A stretch of DNA of 64,000 bases from Ustilaginoidea virens (lineage: Eukaryota; Ascomycota; Sordariomycetes; Hypocreales; Clavicipitaceae), in contig NC_057320.1 in the NCBI RefSeq assembly GCF_000687475.1, positions 62,001-126,000 of the forward strand. The letters run 5' to 3'. The translations under genes were made by a program, and so were the position numbers. A model generated the notes under the pieces. That model saw only the letters and a program-made list of their open reading frames with translations. It was not told where the DNA came from and did not search any database. This document shows, one piece after another, positions 12,040 through 24,604 of this stretch. The stretch's first letter is position 1. Each line of letters starts with the position of its first letter.

Positions 12040-12555
12040 CCTAGATACCTATTATCTACCCTTTCTATTGAAGAAGAAATAATGTACCGTTTAGATAGCG
12101 CAGTTGCTTATCATTATAACGCCCGACTCCTAGATACCTATTATCTACCCCTTCTATTGAAGAAGAAATAATATACCGCCTAGATAGCGCAATTGCTTAT
12201 TAATATAACGCTTAAGCGATATACTACCTCTTCTATTGAAGAAGAAATAATATACCGCCTAAATAGCATAATCGCTTATTAATATAATGCCTAAGCGATA
12301 TACTACCCTTTCTATTAAAGAAGAAATAATATACCGCCTAGATAGCGCAGTCGCTTTATATTAATTCTATTGAAAAAGAAATAATATACCGCCTAAATAG
12401 CGCAGTCGCTTATTATTATGACGCCCGATTCCTAGATATCTATTATTTACCCTTTTTATTAAAGAAGAAATAATATACCGCCTAGATAGTATAGTCGCTT
12501 TATATTAATTCTATTAAAGAAGAAATAATATACCGCCTAGATAGCGCAGTCGCTT
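12040..12555. repeat. Degenerate tandem repeat, about seven units of 65-92 bp
   Basis: Each unit contains a CTATTGAAGAAGAAATAATA core followed by TACCGCCTAGATAGCGCAGTCGCTT. Some units are extended by a CCTAGATACCTATTATCTACC segment, giving alternating short and long forms. Unit differences are mainly C/T and G/A, as expected from RIP. The array sits at the 3' end of the Helitron helicase gene. Confidence 0.85.
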
Positions 12556-12579
12556 ACTGTAATATCTGGTTAATATGAC

Positions 12580-15500
12580 GCTCGTAATCCTTTTGCCTAT
12601 CGCTACTATAGGCACTTCCCCTAATATTAGAATAATTAAAAGCAGTATTAAATATAATGCCCTAAAGAGATATAATGCATGAAATAGCGATATATAAGAG
12701 TCTGGCTTAGAAGTCCCGCTGCGAGATATCGACTACTACTCTCTCAAGCGTAGCACCCTATAATTTATATATAGTAATACTATATGCAATAGTTAAAGGG
12801 AATTGCGAGCGTGAATATAGTATTATACCCTTAAGGAAATCGCGAGTAGAATAAAAGATAGGAACTATATTAGCAAGACCTAGGTCTTTAAAGCATTAGG
12901 GTCTATTATATCGCTTAAATTAGACCAGTATAAACGTAGGCTACTCTATATGTGGATCGGTAACTATAGCATCCCATATAATATCATAAATAGTGCTAAT
13001 TACTCTATTAATAAGACTAATAGTAGTCTAAATATTCTCTATTAGTATAATACAAGCTCTAATACATAAAGGAATGCATTAATATAAATTGCTAGTAGTT
13101 ATTGAATCAACATCGGCCGCACCTAGGCCAATATTAGTTGCTATAGCTAGTATATATAGCACGCGTAGTCGCTTTATATATTCGAGGTTATATTCCTTAA
13201 TTTGTATATTTATTGGATAAATGCATATAGCCTTATTAAATTTAGCGATCTCGTTATCTAGAAGAAGAGCTTAAATATAAGTGTAGAGTAGCTTCTAATC
13301 TTTAGTAGTTAGACTATTATATTAGAGTCTTTCTAAGGCTTAACGAAAAGTAGCCTATTTGTCTCCCTACTGCTGAATAACCTGATCTAGAATAATAGTC
13401 TTATTAAAGGCGCGATAAGTATTATGCCTTAGAAGCTTAGTCGGGCTCTTAAGTGTAATTATACTATAAAGTGGCTTTTCTATAATAAGCAAAAGCTAGT
13501 AAAAGTCGCTAAGAAGTAGCATACTAAGGCCACCAAAATAATAGTCCTAATAGCGTGAAAAGACCTAATGCAGTCGTGAATTAATATAGCTAAGAGTCTT
13601 AAGGCCGATTATTAACTTCTTATTAAGAATTAGATATTAAATGCGGCGAAGCTTAGCCTAAAGGTCGGATAGATTACTACCTTATAGGGGCGATATAGTC
13701 GAAGTATTTTTTAAGACTAGTAGACGAAGAAGAGTATATATTATAGACCTATTAATAGTATTCGCAGCTATACTAATTAGTACTACTCGAATAATATACT
13801 CTAGCTTTAATTATTCTAGTCGTTAATATAGGGTATAAATTATAAACGACTTTCCAGTCCCTCCTTATCTATTAACCTACACTAATAGTTAAGTAGGAGT
13901 TAGTATTGTTTCGTCTAAGGCATCTATAAGATAATTAATAAAGAGATCGAATATTAAGCGCTATTTTATATTTAATCGATTATAAATATTATTAGATAAG
14001 TTATATTCTGAAATATCGATATAGTCTCGCTTTATAACGCGCTAAAACTCGCGGCTAGTTAATATAATATCTAGATACCTTCTAATATAAGCAACCTAGG
14101 ATGCTTATAGGTTAATATTATAGTTTCCTAGTAGCTTAATATCTTTAGTTTTAGGACCATACTAGGGAAGCTATATAGTAAGCTCTTCCTACTTAGTATT
14201 TATAATACTATAGTTATTATAAGGGCTATCCTCAAACTTATCTAGCTCTACCTTAGGAAGGTCTTAATAGTAATTATTAGGGTAAAGACTATTATATATA
14301 GTACAATAGTAATTATATGCATTAGCATATATATCAAACTTAATACCTTTAACCTCCTTTAGCTTATCTGGATATCGATATTTATAGTAGAGGAGCAGCT
14401 TTATGCGATAAAAGTTTTTATAGTCTATATAACTAGGAATAGTCTTATACCAAGGGAAGTAGGCTAGTACCTAATTAGGCGTATTATTAAAATATCACTA
14501 GGTCAAAGGAGTAAAATTAACTTTAGTTAAGAACTTAAAGTATATTAGATCCTCCTATTTAGTACCGTAATATAGATACTTCTAATATAGGTTTTTTATC
14601 GCTTAAACCTTATCGCTATCGATCTTTATGCTATAAAACTATTCATTAAGAGGGCGATAGTCAATATTACGTATAGTTTAAATACTGATTTATAAAGGTA
14701 AGTTAAGTAGCAAATGATATACTTCTATTATTAGCCAATCTCTCTTAGCTATAAGCTTATTTATAAAGCGTATTATAAATCCTTAAAGTCCTTGCGATTA
14801 ATTAACTAAAGGAAGTAATTCTTAAGCGATAGCTTAATAATTTTAACTCTAGGTTTCCGCCTTATTGTAATACTTTGCAATATACTAAATAACTGCGTGT
14901 ATTGAGGTATATGGTGATATATTATAATTAGCAAGCCAGCTAATAGCTAATATATTATTATAGTTGTTTAAATGCGAGTTATTGCGCGTACTATTCAAGG
15001 TATAATAATTAGTATTGAATAATCGATAAACTTAAGGGCTAGGATAATACTAACGCAGGAAATAAAAGCGGTATTTAGGCTAGGCATTAGGACTAGCACT
15101 ATAGCGTTTTCGCAAGCAATAAGTTAAGTTGTATTAGTAGTATTAAATGCAATTAACGATATTAGAGAGAACCTTATAAGTTAGACCTTTAGTATAAAAG
15201 GATATTAATGGATCTCTATCGCCTTAATGACTAACTTAATAAGGCTTAGGATTAAAGGCTATTATAAACTGACCCTAAAAGTCTGTAAAAGCCTAGATTC
15301 TCTTAGCAATAGATAGATTAAGTAATAGATTATCCTCTATCTAAAAGATACTATAAATATATATGCTTCTATAGGCCTACTACTTATATCGAAACTAGCT
15401 ATTATTAAAGTAGAACTTCTTAATTAATACTTCCTTTAAGAATATAGTAAATCGATAGTGGAAGTAATAGGTAGTAATATAAGGGTTATCGCGTAAGTTT

Positions 15501-15777
15501 GCGCTTAAGATATTAAGCTTACGATAAGAGTCTGCCTCTAGCCAATCCTAATATAGTGGGAAGTGTTTATAAAGACTTGCCTAGTATAAATCCATAGCAG
15601 AAAAGGTTAGGAAAAGTGCTGGATATCTAAGAGTATATATTTAAGCCTCTAATTAATATCGTTTACTATTCTAAAAAGTATAAATTCCCTATAAGCTCTT
15701 AGAGAATCGCATAATAGAGTTTAATAGTATATAAGACTTAGGTATATCTTCATTAAAAGCTTCTTATATAGCGCTAA
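12580..15777 (-). pseudogene. Helitron Rep-helicase, C-terminal part (HUH nuclease end plus Pif1-type helicase), RIP-mutated
   Basis: Read on the minus strand, this is the 3' two-thirds of a Helitron replicase. The HUH motif of the rolling-circle nuclease is at 15353-15361, where both histidines read Tyr (TAT for CAT) between Arg-Ser-Ile and Ser-Ile-Phe. Further on, a Pif1-like helicase shows an FGGLS block (about 13.54 kb), a Walker-B/DEKS region mutated to NKKL (about 13.62 kb), and the C-terminal block with TLERVVVDIS near 12.73 kb. The segment starts exactly at the GCTAA target duplication of element C; the gene continues upstream at 23108. Gln codons have become TAG/TAA throughout. Confidence 0.85.
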
Positions 15778-16019
15778 TATAAAGGACTAGCCCTAGGGCT
15801 ACTGCGAATAGGCATCGAATAAATATATTAAATAGACTAAGGAGGAAAGAAAGAGGACCCGAATAGGGGCCTTTAAGTAGTCTATTTATGCCCATATATA
15901 GCATAGGCCGAGTCCTTAGCAAGCCCTCGTAACCCCATGCCGATACTCCTTAGGCTAATCGCAGGCACAGCCCGAGTCCTAGCTATATTGTAGCGCGGGC
16001 GTAGCCCGAGCCCGTAATA
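15778..16019 (-). repeat. 3' LTR of element C
   Basis: 242 bp; on the plus strand it begins TATAAAGGACT and ends CCCGTAATA (RIP form of CCCGTGACA). It is the partner of 22866-23107. Confidence 0.95.
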
Positions 16020-16465
16020 TACCCCCCTCTTCCGCCTTAGAATCGGAAAAATCGCCTTCCGTCATCAATTAGTACTCTACTAGGGACCAATCATATCGCC
16101 GATTACTACGCCACGATATCCTTAAATCTATATATAGGCCAATTGCCGGGTATAGGAAGGATTCGTCTATAAGCGTAGTAGATATAGCCATACAATTAAT
16201 AGGAGTCATATAGTCATTAATTAGGAATAGTATAGTAGAAGCGTGTAGAAGTTTATCGTTATACCGTTAGCTGGAGGTTGACTGGTGTAGCTGGGAATAT
16301 TATAAAAAATTTTTTGCTAGCTATCGGCTAGAAATCTCCCTATAGTCTTTATTATTTTTCGCTAGGGGCTCTTTTCCTTCTTCCCTTCTTCCTATTAAGG
16401 CTATCACCAAGCATCAAAGGTCCCTATTATCGTAAGTTTTTTATCTTACGTTAAGCCTGTATTAT
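16020..16465. other. Purine tract and leader of the antisense ORF within element C
   Basis: It starts with the polypurine tract of element C (minus strand), then AT-rich sequence without a frame. If the antisense ORF was expressed, its promoter would lie here or in the adjacent 3' LTR. Confidence 0.5.
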
Positions 16466-17826
16466 ATGCTAATCGGTTAAAGTATTATTTCCGCCCCTTC
16501 TGCATTAGTATTCCTTACTAAGTTCTATCTCTATTGCAACTAGCTACTAACTCCTTTCGTAGTAAGACCCGATCTAGCCTATATATAAAGCCTATTAGTA
16601 AGTCTTAAGTCCCTACCTATATTGCAAGCGTCTTATACTGACCCTATATAGAACCCGAATATATCCTTATCTGCCGCTAGTAGTACCTTTGCCGGGGGGG
16701 AATTAGATCCTACTTATCCCTAGAAGCTATACCGCGCTGCCGGTGACTATCTTCTGGAGGGGGACTCCTCGGATAAAGAGTATTAATATATAAAAGACGA
16801 AGAGTTCCTATACGATAGATGTACTAAACGTATATAAGCGACCGGAGAGCTACCTATTTATAAGCATTATAAAAGAGTAAAGGGGTGCAAAAGCTATACT
16901 AATTCCTATACATCCTATATATAGCTTAATTAATATCTCGCGGGGAACCCTATACTACGACGCATCCTACACAATTAAATTAAGGCAATAAAGGAGGGGA
17001 GGGCCGTTATAGAGCCCGCCCATCTAAAAACAGATATATAGAAAGCGCGTACCACTATCTTAACCCTTAAGTTTCGGGCTTTAAATAATTAATAGTATTA
17101 TACTTTCGCTGCCGAGCAGGTGGCCCCCCGCGCCCCACATTTAGCATTCGGGCTACAAGATGCCTCTAATATAATTTCTACTACATCCGCGGTATTAACG
17201 CCCTCTTAGCGCTAGGCTAGGTCCGTTATAGATCTCGCCCCTATATTAAATATTATAAGGGAAATACAAGTAGAAGCCTAGGAACATTATGCCAGGATAG
17301 AGTAGTACTAGGTTAGAGTTTAATATCCCCGGCTACCTTTGCCCCTATCTTATCCCGCCTTCCCTATGTATTATATAAAGGGGGAACCATTATACAACTA
17401 GGGCGGCTAGTACTATACGGAGGCTTTGCCGCCGCTAACGCAAGGTTATCTATTATAATCCCTATAATAGCAGGTAGAACCTACTCTATAGCCCCCTACG
17501 CCCTCGCTATCTTTATCGCAGCTACCGCTATAGACGCCGTATCGCCTGGCCCTATCTTATTAAGGGGTCTTATCGTCTTTTAATGCGCCCCTACCGTATT
17601 CGCCTTATAGTAGCCTATAGATTCCGTTATATTGTAGATATATAGGGAATTATCTCTATCTGATATATAGTCTATATACGCGCCCTGCCCCGCAAGGACC
17701 CCCGCTACTACCGGCCTATATGCCGTTATAGGGATAGGAGGAGGCTTAAGGAAATAGAAAGTAGCCCTAAGAGGGGGCGTATTAAGGGTAAGCCTATATC
17801 GGCCCTAGTTTGGTTTATTATATTTT
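16466..17826 (+). pseudogene. Antisense ORF fossil in element C (unknown Pro/Gln/Tyr-rich protein, about 450 codons)
   Basis: On the strand opposite to gag-pol, one frame runs from ATG at 16466 to about 17826. In the parts I followed codon by codon its stops are all TAG or TAA, with no TGA, exactly as expected if CAG/CAA were converted by RIP. The inferred product has a mixed N-terminal half, including the short motif GELDPTYP, and a long Pro/Gln/Tyr/Leu-rich C-terminal half. I recognise no domain. It converges with pol: the two frames meet at a poly-T/poly-A run (about 17822-17837). Antisense ORFs between pol and the 3' LTR are known in some plant Ty3/gypsy lineages; I know of no specific match for this one. 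An alternative is a captured host gene. Confidence 0.65.
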
Positions 17827-17869
17827 TTTTTTTTTGAAGTGTTTTTATTATTTTATATTTTACTTATAG

Positions 17870-20800
17870 TAGTAGGTATTCGGTATCGTTTATTAGTCTA
17901 ATAGACCCTATTTTAGGACCCGGCTAAGCCTATTATAAGTTTTAATATCCCCCTATTTAGCCTTAAATATTTCTCGTGCGGTAGTATCCTTAAAGTTTTC
18001 TAGGGGTTCCTATATCGGTAAGTCATACCCTTTCTACTTTATAAATATATTATGTTTCTATCCCTAGCTCTATATATTCTTCGCTGCGAGTATTTCTTTA
18101 ACTTTATACTCCTTATATAGGTTTATAGAGTCTTAGGGGAGGATAAATAGGGGCCTAAGTTATATATTAGTTATTACCTAATTAGGTAATAGATTAAAAG
18201 CGGCTTATTCGATTAGGTTAATATAAAAAACCGGATAGATGCCTTATAGGATATTAAGTTAGATATTAAGCGGTAATAGGATGGCAATAATAGTATATTT
18301 AGTAGAGACCTAATCGAGCTTCTTATATAGGCAGTTCGTTTTAATATTCTAGAGGTTTAACTATACCTGGTTACCAACCTGGAAGCGCTTAGCTAGGCAT
18401 TATAAATAGTTAGTAGTATCTTACTATCGTTATTATACGAAAGCAATAGTAGCTTAGGCTAATTCCTATCCCTCTTTAAGGTTGCTAAGAAAGAGGGCTA
18501 TATGCCCCTTTAGGGTAATTAAGCTTAAGGTTACCTCTAGAGGCAGGGCGATAATCAGAATATTAAACCTATTAAATAGCTAGTTTAGGCTAAACCTAGT
18601 AATGGATAATATCCGGTTATTTAACGCGAGTTAATATACCGTAAGATAGTGTGGCTAATTGTATTAATTAAAGGAAACTATAATATAGAGGACCGCCTAT
18701 ACCTCTTAGTTTATTCGCTCTATGCTACTATTGGTTTAAGGGTGGTATACTATTAATAAAAGTTGCTCGGTCCCAACTGATTTATATAGTATAGACTAAA
18801 ATTGGCTTACTTAATCTAAATCTTAATTGCTAATAATCTCTTTAGGGAAGCTATAAAAGCGCTACTAGTACTATTAGAAGCATTCTACGCAGTCTTCTGC
18901 TTTTATTAAGTATATAGCCTTAAGCTAGATATACTTTAATAAGCGATTTATAATAACTATAAGGAATTGCGGGTTAGAGGCATTATAGGCAGGAAGGTCG
19001 GTTATAAAATCGACCGATATTTACGACTAAAAGCAGTCTACGATTAGTAGTAGTTATAATAACCCCTGGTGTAATTGGCGGCTCTTATGCACCCTACGGT
19101 ATTGGCAATTCCGAATATATCTCGCTATTTTAGATAATATATTATCGAAGTAATAATCCCGTCGCAATAGTTAGAAGGTAGTATTTTTCCTTAGGTGGCC
19201 TGCAATAGGCGAGTTATAGTAGCGTTGGATTACTATAGTGGTTAAGGGCTTAAATGATAGAAGCTATACCTATACCTAGTAAAAAAGTATGCCGTATGCA
19301 TTTAGGGTATAATCGGCAATTTATTCTTATATCGCCGCCTCTACTGGAAATTATTATTCCCTATTTATAACTACCGTCTATTAGGCCCGATATATACTAT
19401 CTTCGGATATTATTTAGTCCTAAATAGCTTAAAGGTAGGAGTCGGCGAAGATATATAGGCCGTAAGGTAGGGTAGTCTATAAGGCTAAAGTTGGTATCGT
19501 CTTACCTTCTATTTTATCTATATCGAGTGCTAAAATAGATAGTAGTTTTAAAATTTAACCGATTTATAGCTTTGCCCTATCTGCCTTTTATTCCTATTGA
19601 GAAAATGCATTAAGGCATTAGGCTTATAACCTTAGCTTATACCGAAGATAGAAGTTAAAAAGCGCTAGAGTTTTAGCCTATTAGGCTTATCGCTTAGATA
19701 TTTCTTATAGTCGGGCGAATTACTCTAGGTTTTTATAATCGATAAGGATAATAAAGGGGGAAGCTACTAAGCAGAATTCTACTAATTATACCTTAAGGCA
19801 AAAGATAATAGTAAGGAGTTCCTTATCGTATATAGTATAATTCTATTCTATATCTAATAAGCAAGCGGAATAGTATATAATAAGGTAGAATATACTATCC
19901 TCCCTGATTTATAATAGATAGCCGCTAAGGGCTATACTAGAACTATCTGCCTTAAGGACTATCTCTTTATTAGGGTCCTATTAGGCGAGAACTAGAGATA
20001 ATATAAAATACTACTTAAGCGCTTAGAATACCGCCTCTTCTTCGTCTAACTATTAAAATAAGACCTCTTTTTTTATTAACCTAATTAAAGGGTTAATAAA
20101 GCGGGAGAAGTCTAGGATAAAGTCACGATAGAAGTTAGCAAAACTAAGGAAACTATAAACGCCTTTTAATTTCGTAGGTACTTCTTAGTTCTAGATGGCC
20201 TTAATCTTTTCGGGGTCTAGATAGATTTCCTTTCCGGCTATTATAATATATCCTAGGTATTAGACCTCCTTTACTGCGAAGTCGCACTTATTAAGATCTA
20301 AATTTAAGCCGGCCTTTTATAGTTATTAAAGGACTTCCTTAATGCGCCCTATATAGTCCGTCTTTATTCCCCCGGTATAGATTAAGACGTTATTAAAGTA
20401 GGTAGTTATAAAGTCTCTTAGTATATTCCCTAAGGCCCTATTAATATATCTTTAGAAAGTTATAGGGGCCTTAGTTAGGCTAAATAGTATAATAAGCTAT
20501 TTAAATAGTCCGAATCGTATGCAGAATACGGTTAAGTATTTATTGCCCTCTGCAATATATATCTTATAGAACGCTATATATATATCAACTTTAGTAAACT
20601 ATTTCGCCTAGGATAAGGATCGTAAGGTCTCCTTAATTAAAGGAAGGGGGTATTGGTCTTAGACTATAATCTTATTAAGGGCCCGGTAGTCGATATAAAA
20701 ATACTACCTACTATTCCCTTTTCTAGCTAATAGGATTAGTGCCGCTGCCGATAAGGAGCTTATATAGATCTATCTTTTATCTATTAAGTTAATTACTTAT

Positions 20801-22673
20801 CTTTGAACCTTAAGTAATTAGTCTTATGGTATATTATATAATAGGCCCTAAGGTAAGTCTGGCTGGCTCCTATCTATAGTCTTTTTAAGCCGGATATAAT
20901 AGTCTAATATACCCTAGTGTAAAAGGAGACTAAAAGCCTTCTCCTTATTAAAGAGGTCGGCGAATTCTTATAATTCTATCGGGAGTACCTATAGCTCTTG
21001 CGATCGTAGGGTAGAATCTTAATAAGGTAGTAGTATAATATAGAGGATATGTATTATCTCTTATAAGCTTATTGCAATAAAGGAAGTCGACCGGTCCTTA
21101 GAGTATTTCGCCTGCTTTAGTATACTATAGAAGACCGAGCTAAAGATATTTACTATAGTTAGACCTTATTGCTTTCTCGTCGATTCTTTAACGATAAGGC
21201 TATTTATTAATCCGATCTTTAATTAATATCGCTTCGCCTATAGTATAATATTATAGTGTTCTATCTAAGGCATCCTAAGGATAATATCGCGGGTAAGGCC
21301 TAGGATAATATAAAGTATAACTATAGATAGCTATCCATCGATATCGATCGCTATGCAGACAATATAGGTAATAAAGGAATATATTACTTTACGTTCTCCT
21401 AAACGGCTTTAAATATCTACTGCTATTCTAATTTCCCTACGTTATAGTAGGCGGATAAATTAGAGGCCTAACTATTATACTATCTTTTCGCTTATAGCGC
21501 TATAGCAGTTATATCCCGAGTCGATTAAGGTATTAATAAAGGTATAGGATTTATATAAGATTGGTACTAAAAAAGGGTATCTATCTATTCATTCTGCGAT
21601 CTCCTCTAATTCCTTCTGTGATTAGGCTGGGGTCTATATGCATATTTTAAGCCTTCTAATGAGATTAGGTTTAAAGGCTATTCTTTTTCCTAATCTTTAT
21701 CGCCACTTTCGACCTCTATAATTTATAAGTTAAGCGAGGCTACTTTAGCTGCATTAGGTCGGATTACCGGCAATAGGTGGCATATAAATATCTAATAATT
21801 AGGAGAGCTATACTGAAGATAAAGACTTTTCTTCCTATAATCTTTATACTATTCTTTAGAGACCTATATCGCCTTAGGCGCGTATTAATTACCCTTCGAG
21901 TCTAGTTTATTAACACCCGATATTTATATATCGCCCTTAGAATCCTAGGCGTATATTAGTTAGGAATAGGTCGAACCCGTATAGTAATTAATAGTTAAGC
22001 TAGTCTTAATATTAATAGCAATTTATCGGTAATAGTCTACTACTAAATAATAGTCGTGATAGGAGACCCTAAGGCTAATAATCTTATTAGCTATATGAGC
22101 ATTAAGCGCCGATCGGAGGTATTTAAACTTAACTTCCTTAGGCTAATTAAGACTACTAGTAAGTGTAAGTTTTTTCTCGAATCGTATAAAAAAAGCGGCA
22201 AAAGGTTCCTTAGGGCCTTAGCATAAGGAGTACTTAAGCTTAGTAATAGCGCGATCCTATTAGTATAGGTCTTTAAAAAGATATTAAAGGTATTTAAAGA
22301 ACTTTATTATATTATAATCGTAAGCCGTATCGTTCTTAAAAAAGGCTGCGACCTATAATTAGATTATAGATGAAAGGTTCTAAAAGATAAATATTTATTA
22401 GATTTTCTCGTCCCTAATAAATTCCTTATCGACCTCGAGCTTATATTATATAAAGGTCCGCCAGGCTATAAATATAGCCTTTTTGCTATTAAAGGGGTCC
22501 CTTATCGGGATCGGCTTACATTTTAGCTAGGTATCCTAAGCCGTAGGAAGGGGGGCGTTCTATTATACGACTAGGGCCGGTTAAGTGGCATTTTAGGAGC
22601 TATTTAACTGGTTCGCAAAAAGGGTCTATAGCGAGGCGGCAACAATAGCGAGGTATTACGTATTAGTCTGCAT
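17870..22673 (-). pseudogene. gag and pol of element C (chromoviral Ty3/gypsy), RIP-mutated
   Basis: Gag starts at ATG 22673 and is followed in frame to at least 21932, including an AWRTF block. Reverse transcriptase carries an FYIDYRALNK block (about 20.69 kb) and the catalytic box reads YFNNVLIYT (20389-20394 encode Asn-Asn in place of Asp-Asp). A chromodomain with KGYDLP and EPLENFKD is near 18.0 kb. The RT block and the chromodomain share one frame, which is -1 relative to Gag, so a programmed -1 shift or two ORFs is likely; I did not locate the shift site. Gln and Trp codons are converted to TAG/TAA throughout. Confidence 0.85.
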
Positions 22674-22865
22674 TTGCGCCTCTATCTATTGTAACCTTAA
22701 TGCAAGCTACTCTACTTAGGTATATATATTACGTCGGGAGCGTTATAGTCTTAGGTTATCTATACCCGTTTCTCTAGGTGTACTTATCTCGATATTTTAT
22801 ATAGCTTGCATTATCGGCTCTATAATGTAAGGTTATAATAGTAAGGCTGAGAGAGTCTATTTAAA

Positions 22866-23107
22866 TATAAAGGACTGGCCCTAAGGCTACTGCGAATAGG
22901 CGTCGAATGAATATATTAAATAGACTAAGGAGGAAAAGAAGAGGACCCGAATAGGGGCCTCTAAGTAGTCTATTTATGCCCGTATATAGCACAGGCCGAG
23001 TCCTTAGCGAGCCCTCGTGACCCCGTGCCGATACTCCTTAGGCTAGTCGCGGGCGCAGCCCGAGTCCTAGCCACATTGTGGCGCGGGCGTAGCCCGAGCC
23101 CGTGACA
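22866..23107 (-). repeat. 5' LTR of element C
   Basis: 242 bp, ending CCCGTGACA on the plus strand and followed by the GCTAA duplication. Less RIP-altered than its partner. It contains the repeated short motif GCGGGCGTAGCCCGAGCCCG. Confidence 0.95.
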
Positions 23108-23739
23108 GCTAATATCAATAGGTTCCTAACGACTAGATTTTTTTATAAAGAATAAGCTATAAGTATTAACCTATTGTCGTATTAGTATATTAAACACTAT
23201 ATATCGAAAACGCGGGTGCTATATAAAACGTCCATCGTACCACTTTATAGCATACTTAAGATACTCGCTATATTCGATAGAGCGAGCCTAAAGTGCAATA
23301 AAGTCTGCCTTACTATAGGGATATAGTATAGGGAAAGCAAGTAATAAAAGAGCTTATAATCTATTGAACTTATTAAGTAGCATTAAGTGAATATTAGGCA
23401 TCTCAATATAAGGCTGTATAAAGACTTACTCTACTAGCTTCTACCCTTAGAGCTAATTATAAAGGCATTCAAGATCTGACTAAGCTGCAATAAATATTAG
23501 AATAGCTGCCTGATCATATATATATGCATTATCTTTAGTTGCATAAGCCTCTTCCTCATCTATAGGCTGCTTAAAGTTAATATCTTTAACATCCTAAATA
23601 GCTAATTGCGCTATAATATCGCTATCCTCAGGAAGTTCATCAATATAAGCATAGTTGATTATAATATTACGATATCCAGGATGGTGGTGCTATAGAAACT
23701 CCAACTAAATCTCAATATACTGCTTTCGTATACGAAATT
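23108..23739 (-). pseudogene. Helitron Rep-helicase, middle part (N-terminal Helitron-like domain), RIP-mutated
   Basis: This piece joins exactly to 15777 (after removing element C and one GCTAA) and to 31091 (after removing element B and one AAATT). On the minus strand it encodes the hallmark region before the HUH motif: a HHHPGYRN block (about 23.69 kb), an AFPILYPYSKADF block, and YDGRFI followed by HPRFRYIVFNILIRQ. These match the conserved Helitron replicase N-terminal domain. The reading frame is continuous across both reconstructed junctions. Confidence 0.87.
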
Positions 23740-24483
23740 TATTGCAATTCTCAAGGTCACTATAAAAGCAGAGCCTTACTAGCTAGCTAGATGGCACAAG
23801 ACTGTCTGCGACCTGTGAACTAATCTTAGTATAAATACTAGATTTTTCACTAAGTCCTAAGACTATACAAGTGCTATAAAGCAGGGCAAGTGTAAAGGCA
23901 AGGCAAATATAAGATAACCAAAAACGCAGGGAAGGTGGAAGTTAAGAGGCATGTAGTGCATTAATAGGTTCGATTGTGCTGCCCTTCTACTATCTAGAAA
24001 GAAGGAGAAAAGCTATCCTATATATACACGAAGGAGGGGTGGGCCCAGGCATCCAAGGTAGCCAGTAAGAAAGCTCCCCGTAATGCTCGCTATGATACGT
24101 CAGCAACCCCGCTATATCCGACCTTTCCAACCACCCTAACTACCGCACTAGTAATTAGTCACCGCACTAGTAACTAACCACCACACTAGTGGACTAGCCA
24201 CCACGCTAGTAGGCCACCACGCTAATTTAGCAATGCCACACCACGCTAGTAGGCCGCCACCACGCTAGTAGGCAACCACGCTAATTTAGCAATGCCACAC
24301 CTTTTCAACAAGGCCTACCTTACTTGATATACAGTAAATAATCCACTGAAAATCCTTAAGGTAGAAGGCAAAGGCCTAAGGTAATACTACCATAAGTCCA
24401 AGAGGCGGTATAAGGGCCAGAAGGTTAGTAGGCCAGTAGGGCATAAGGCCAGCAGCCTAGTAGGCTACTATAGGATTTTAACA
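23740..24483 (-). repeat. 3' LTR of element B
   Basis: 744 bp, partner of 30347-31090. It includes an internal minisatellite of CCACGCTAGTAGG-like units (about 24130-24300). On the minus strand the purine tract AGAGGGGG precedes it (24484-24492 on plus). Confidence 0.95.
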
Positions 24484-24604
24484 CCCCCTCTGATTAGCTA
24501 CTATAGTAGCAAGCTAATCGTATAAAGGATAGGGAAAGAAAATGCAGTAAAAAGTGCTAAGGAAAAACATAAGAAAAACCTTAGTAAAAGTAAGTTAGTA
24601 TAAG

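Larger units (their letters stand above)
15778..23107 (-). mobile_element. Element C: Ty3/gypsy chromovirus with an additional antisense ORF, RIP-inactivated
   Basis: 7,330 bp, bounded by two 242-bp LTRs and the 5-bp duplication GCTAA (15773-15777 and 23108-23112). The 5' LTR is on the right. On the minus strand come gag (from 22673), reverse transcriptase, integrase and a chromodomain ending near 17.87 kb. A long fossil frame on the plus strand (16466 to about 17826) lies between the pol end and the 3' LTR. A purine tract (GGAAGAGGGGGG on the minus strand) precedes the 3' LTR. The element interrupts the nuclease domain of the Helitron replicase. Confidence 0.93.
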
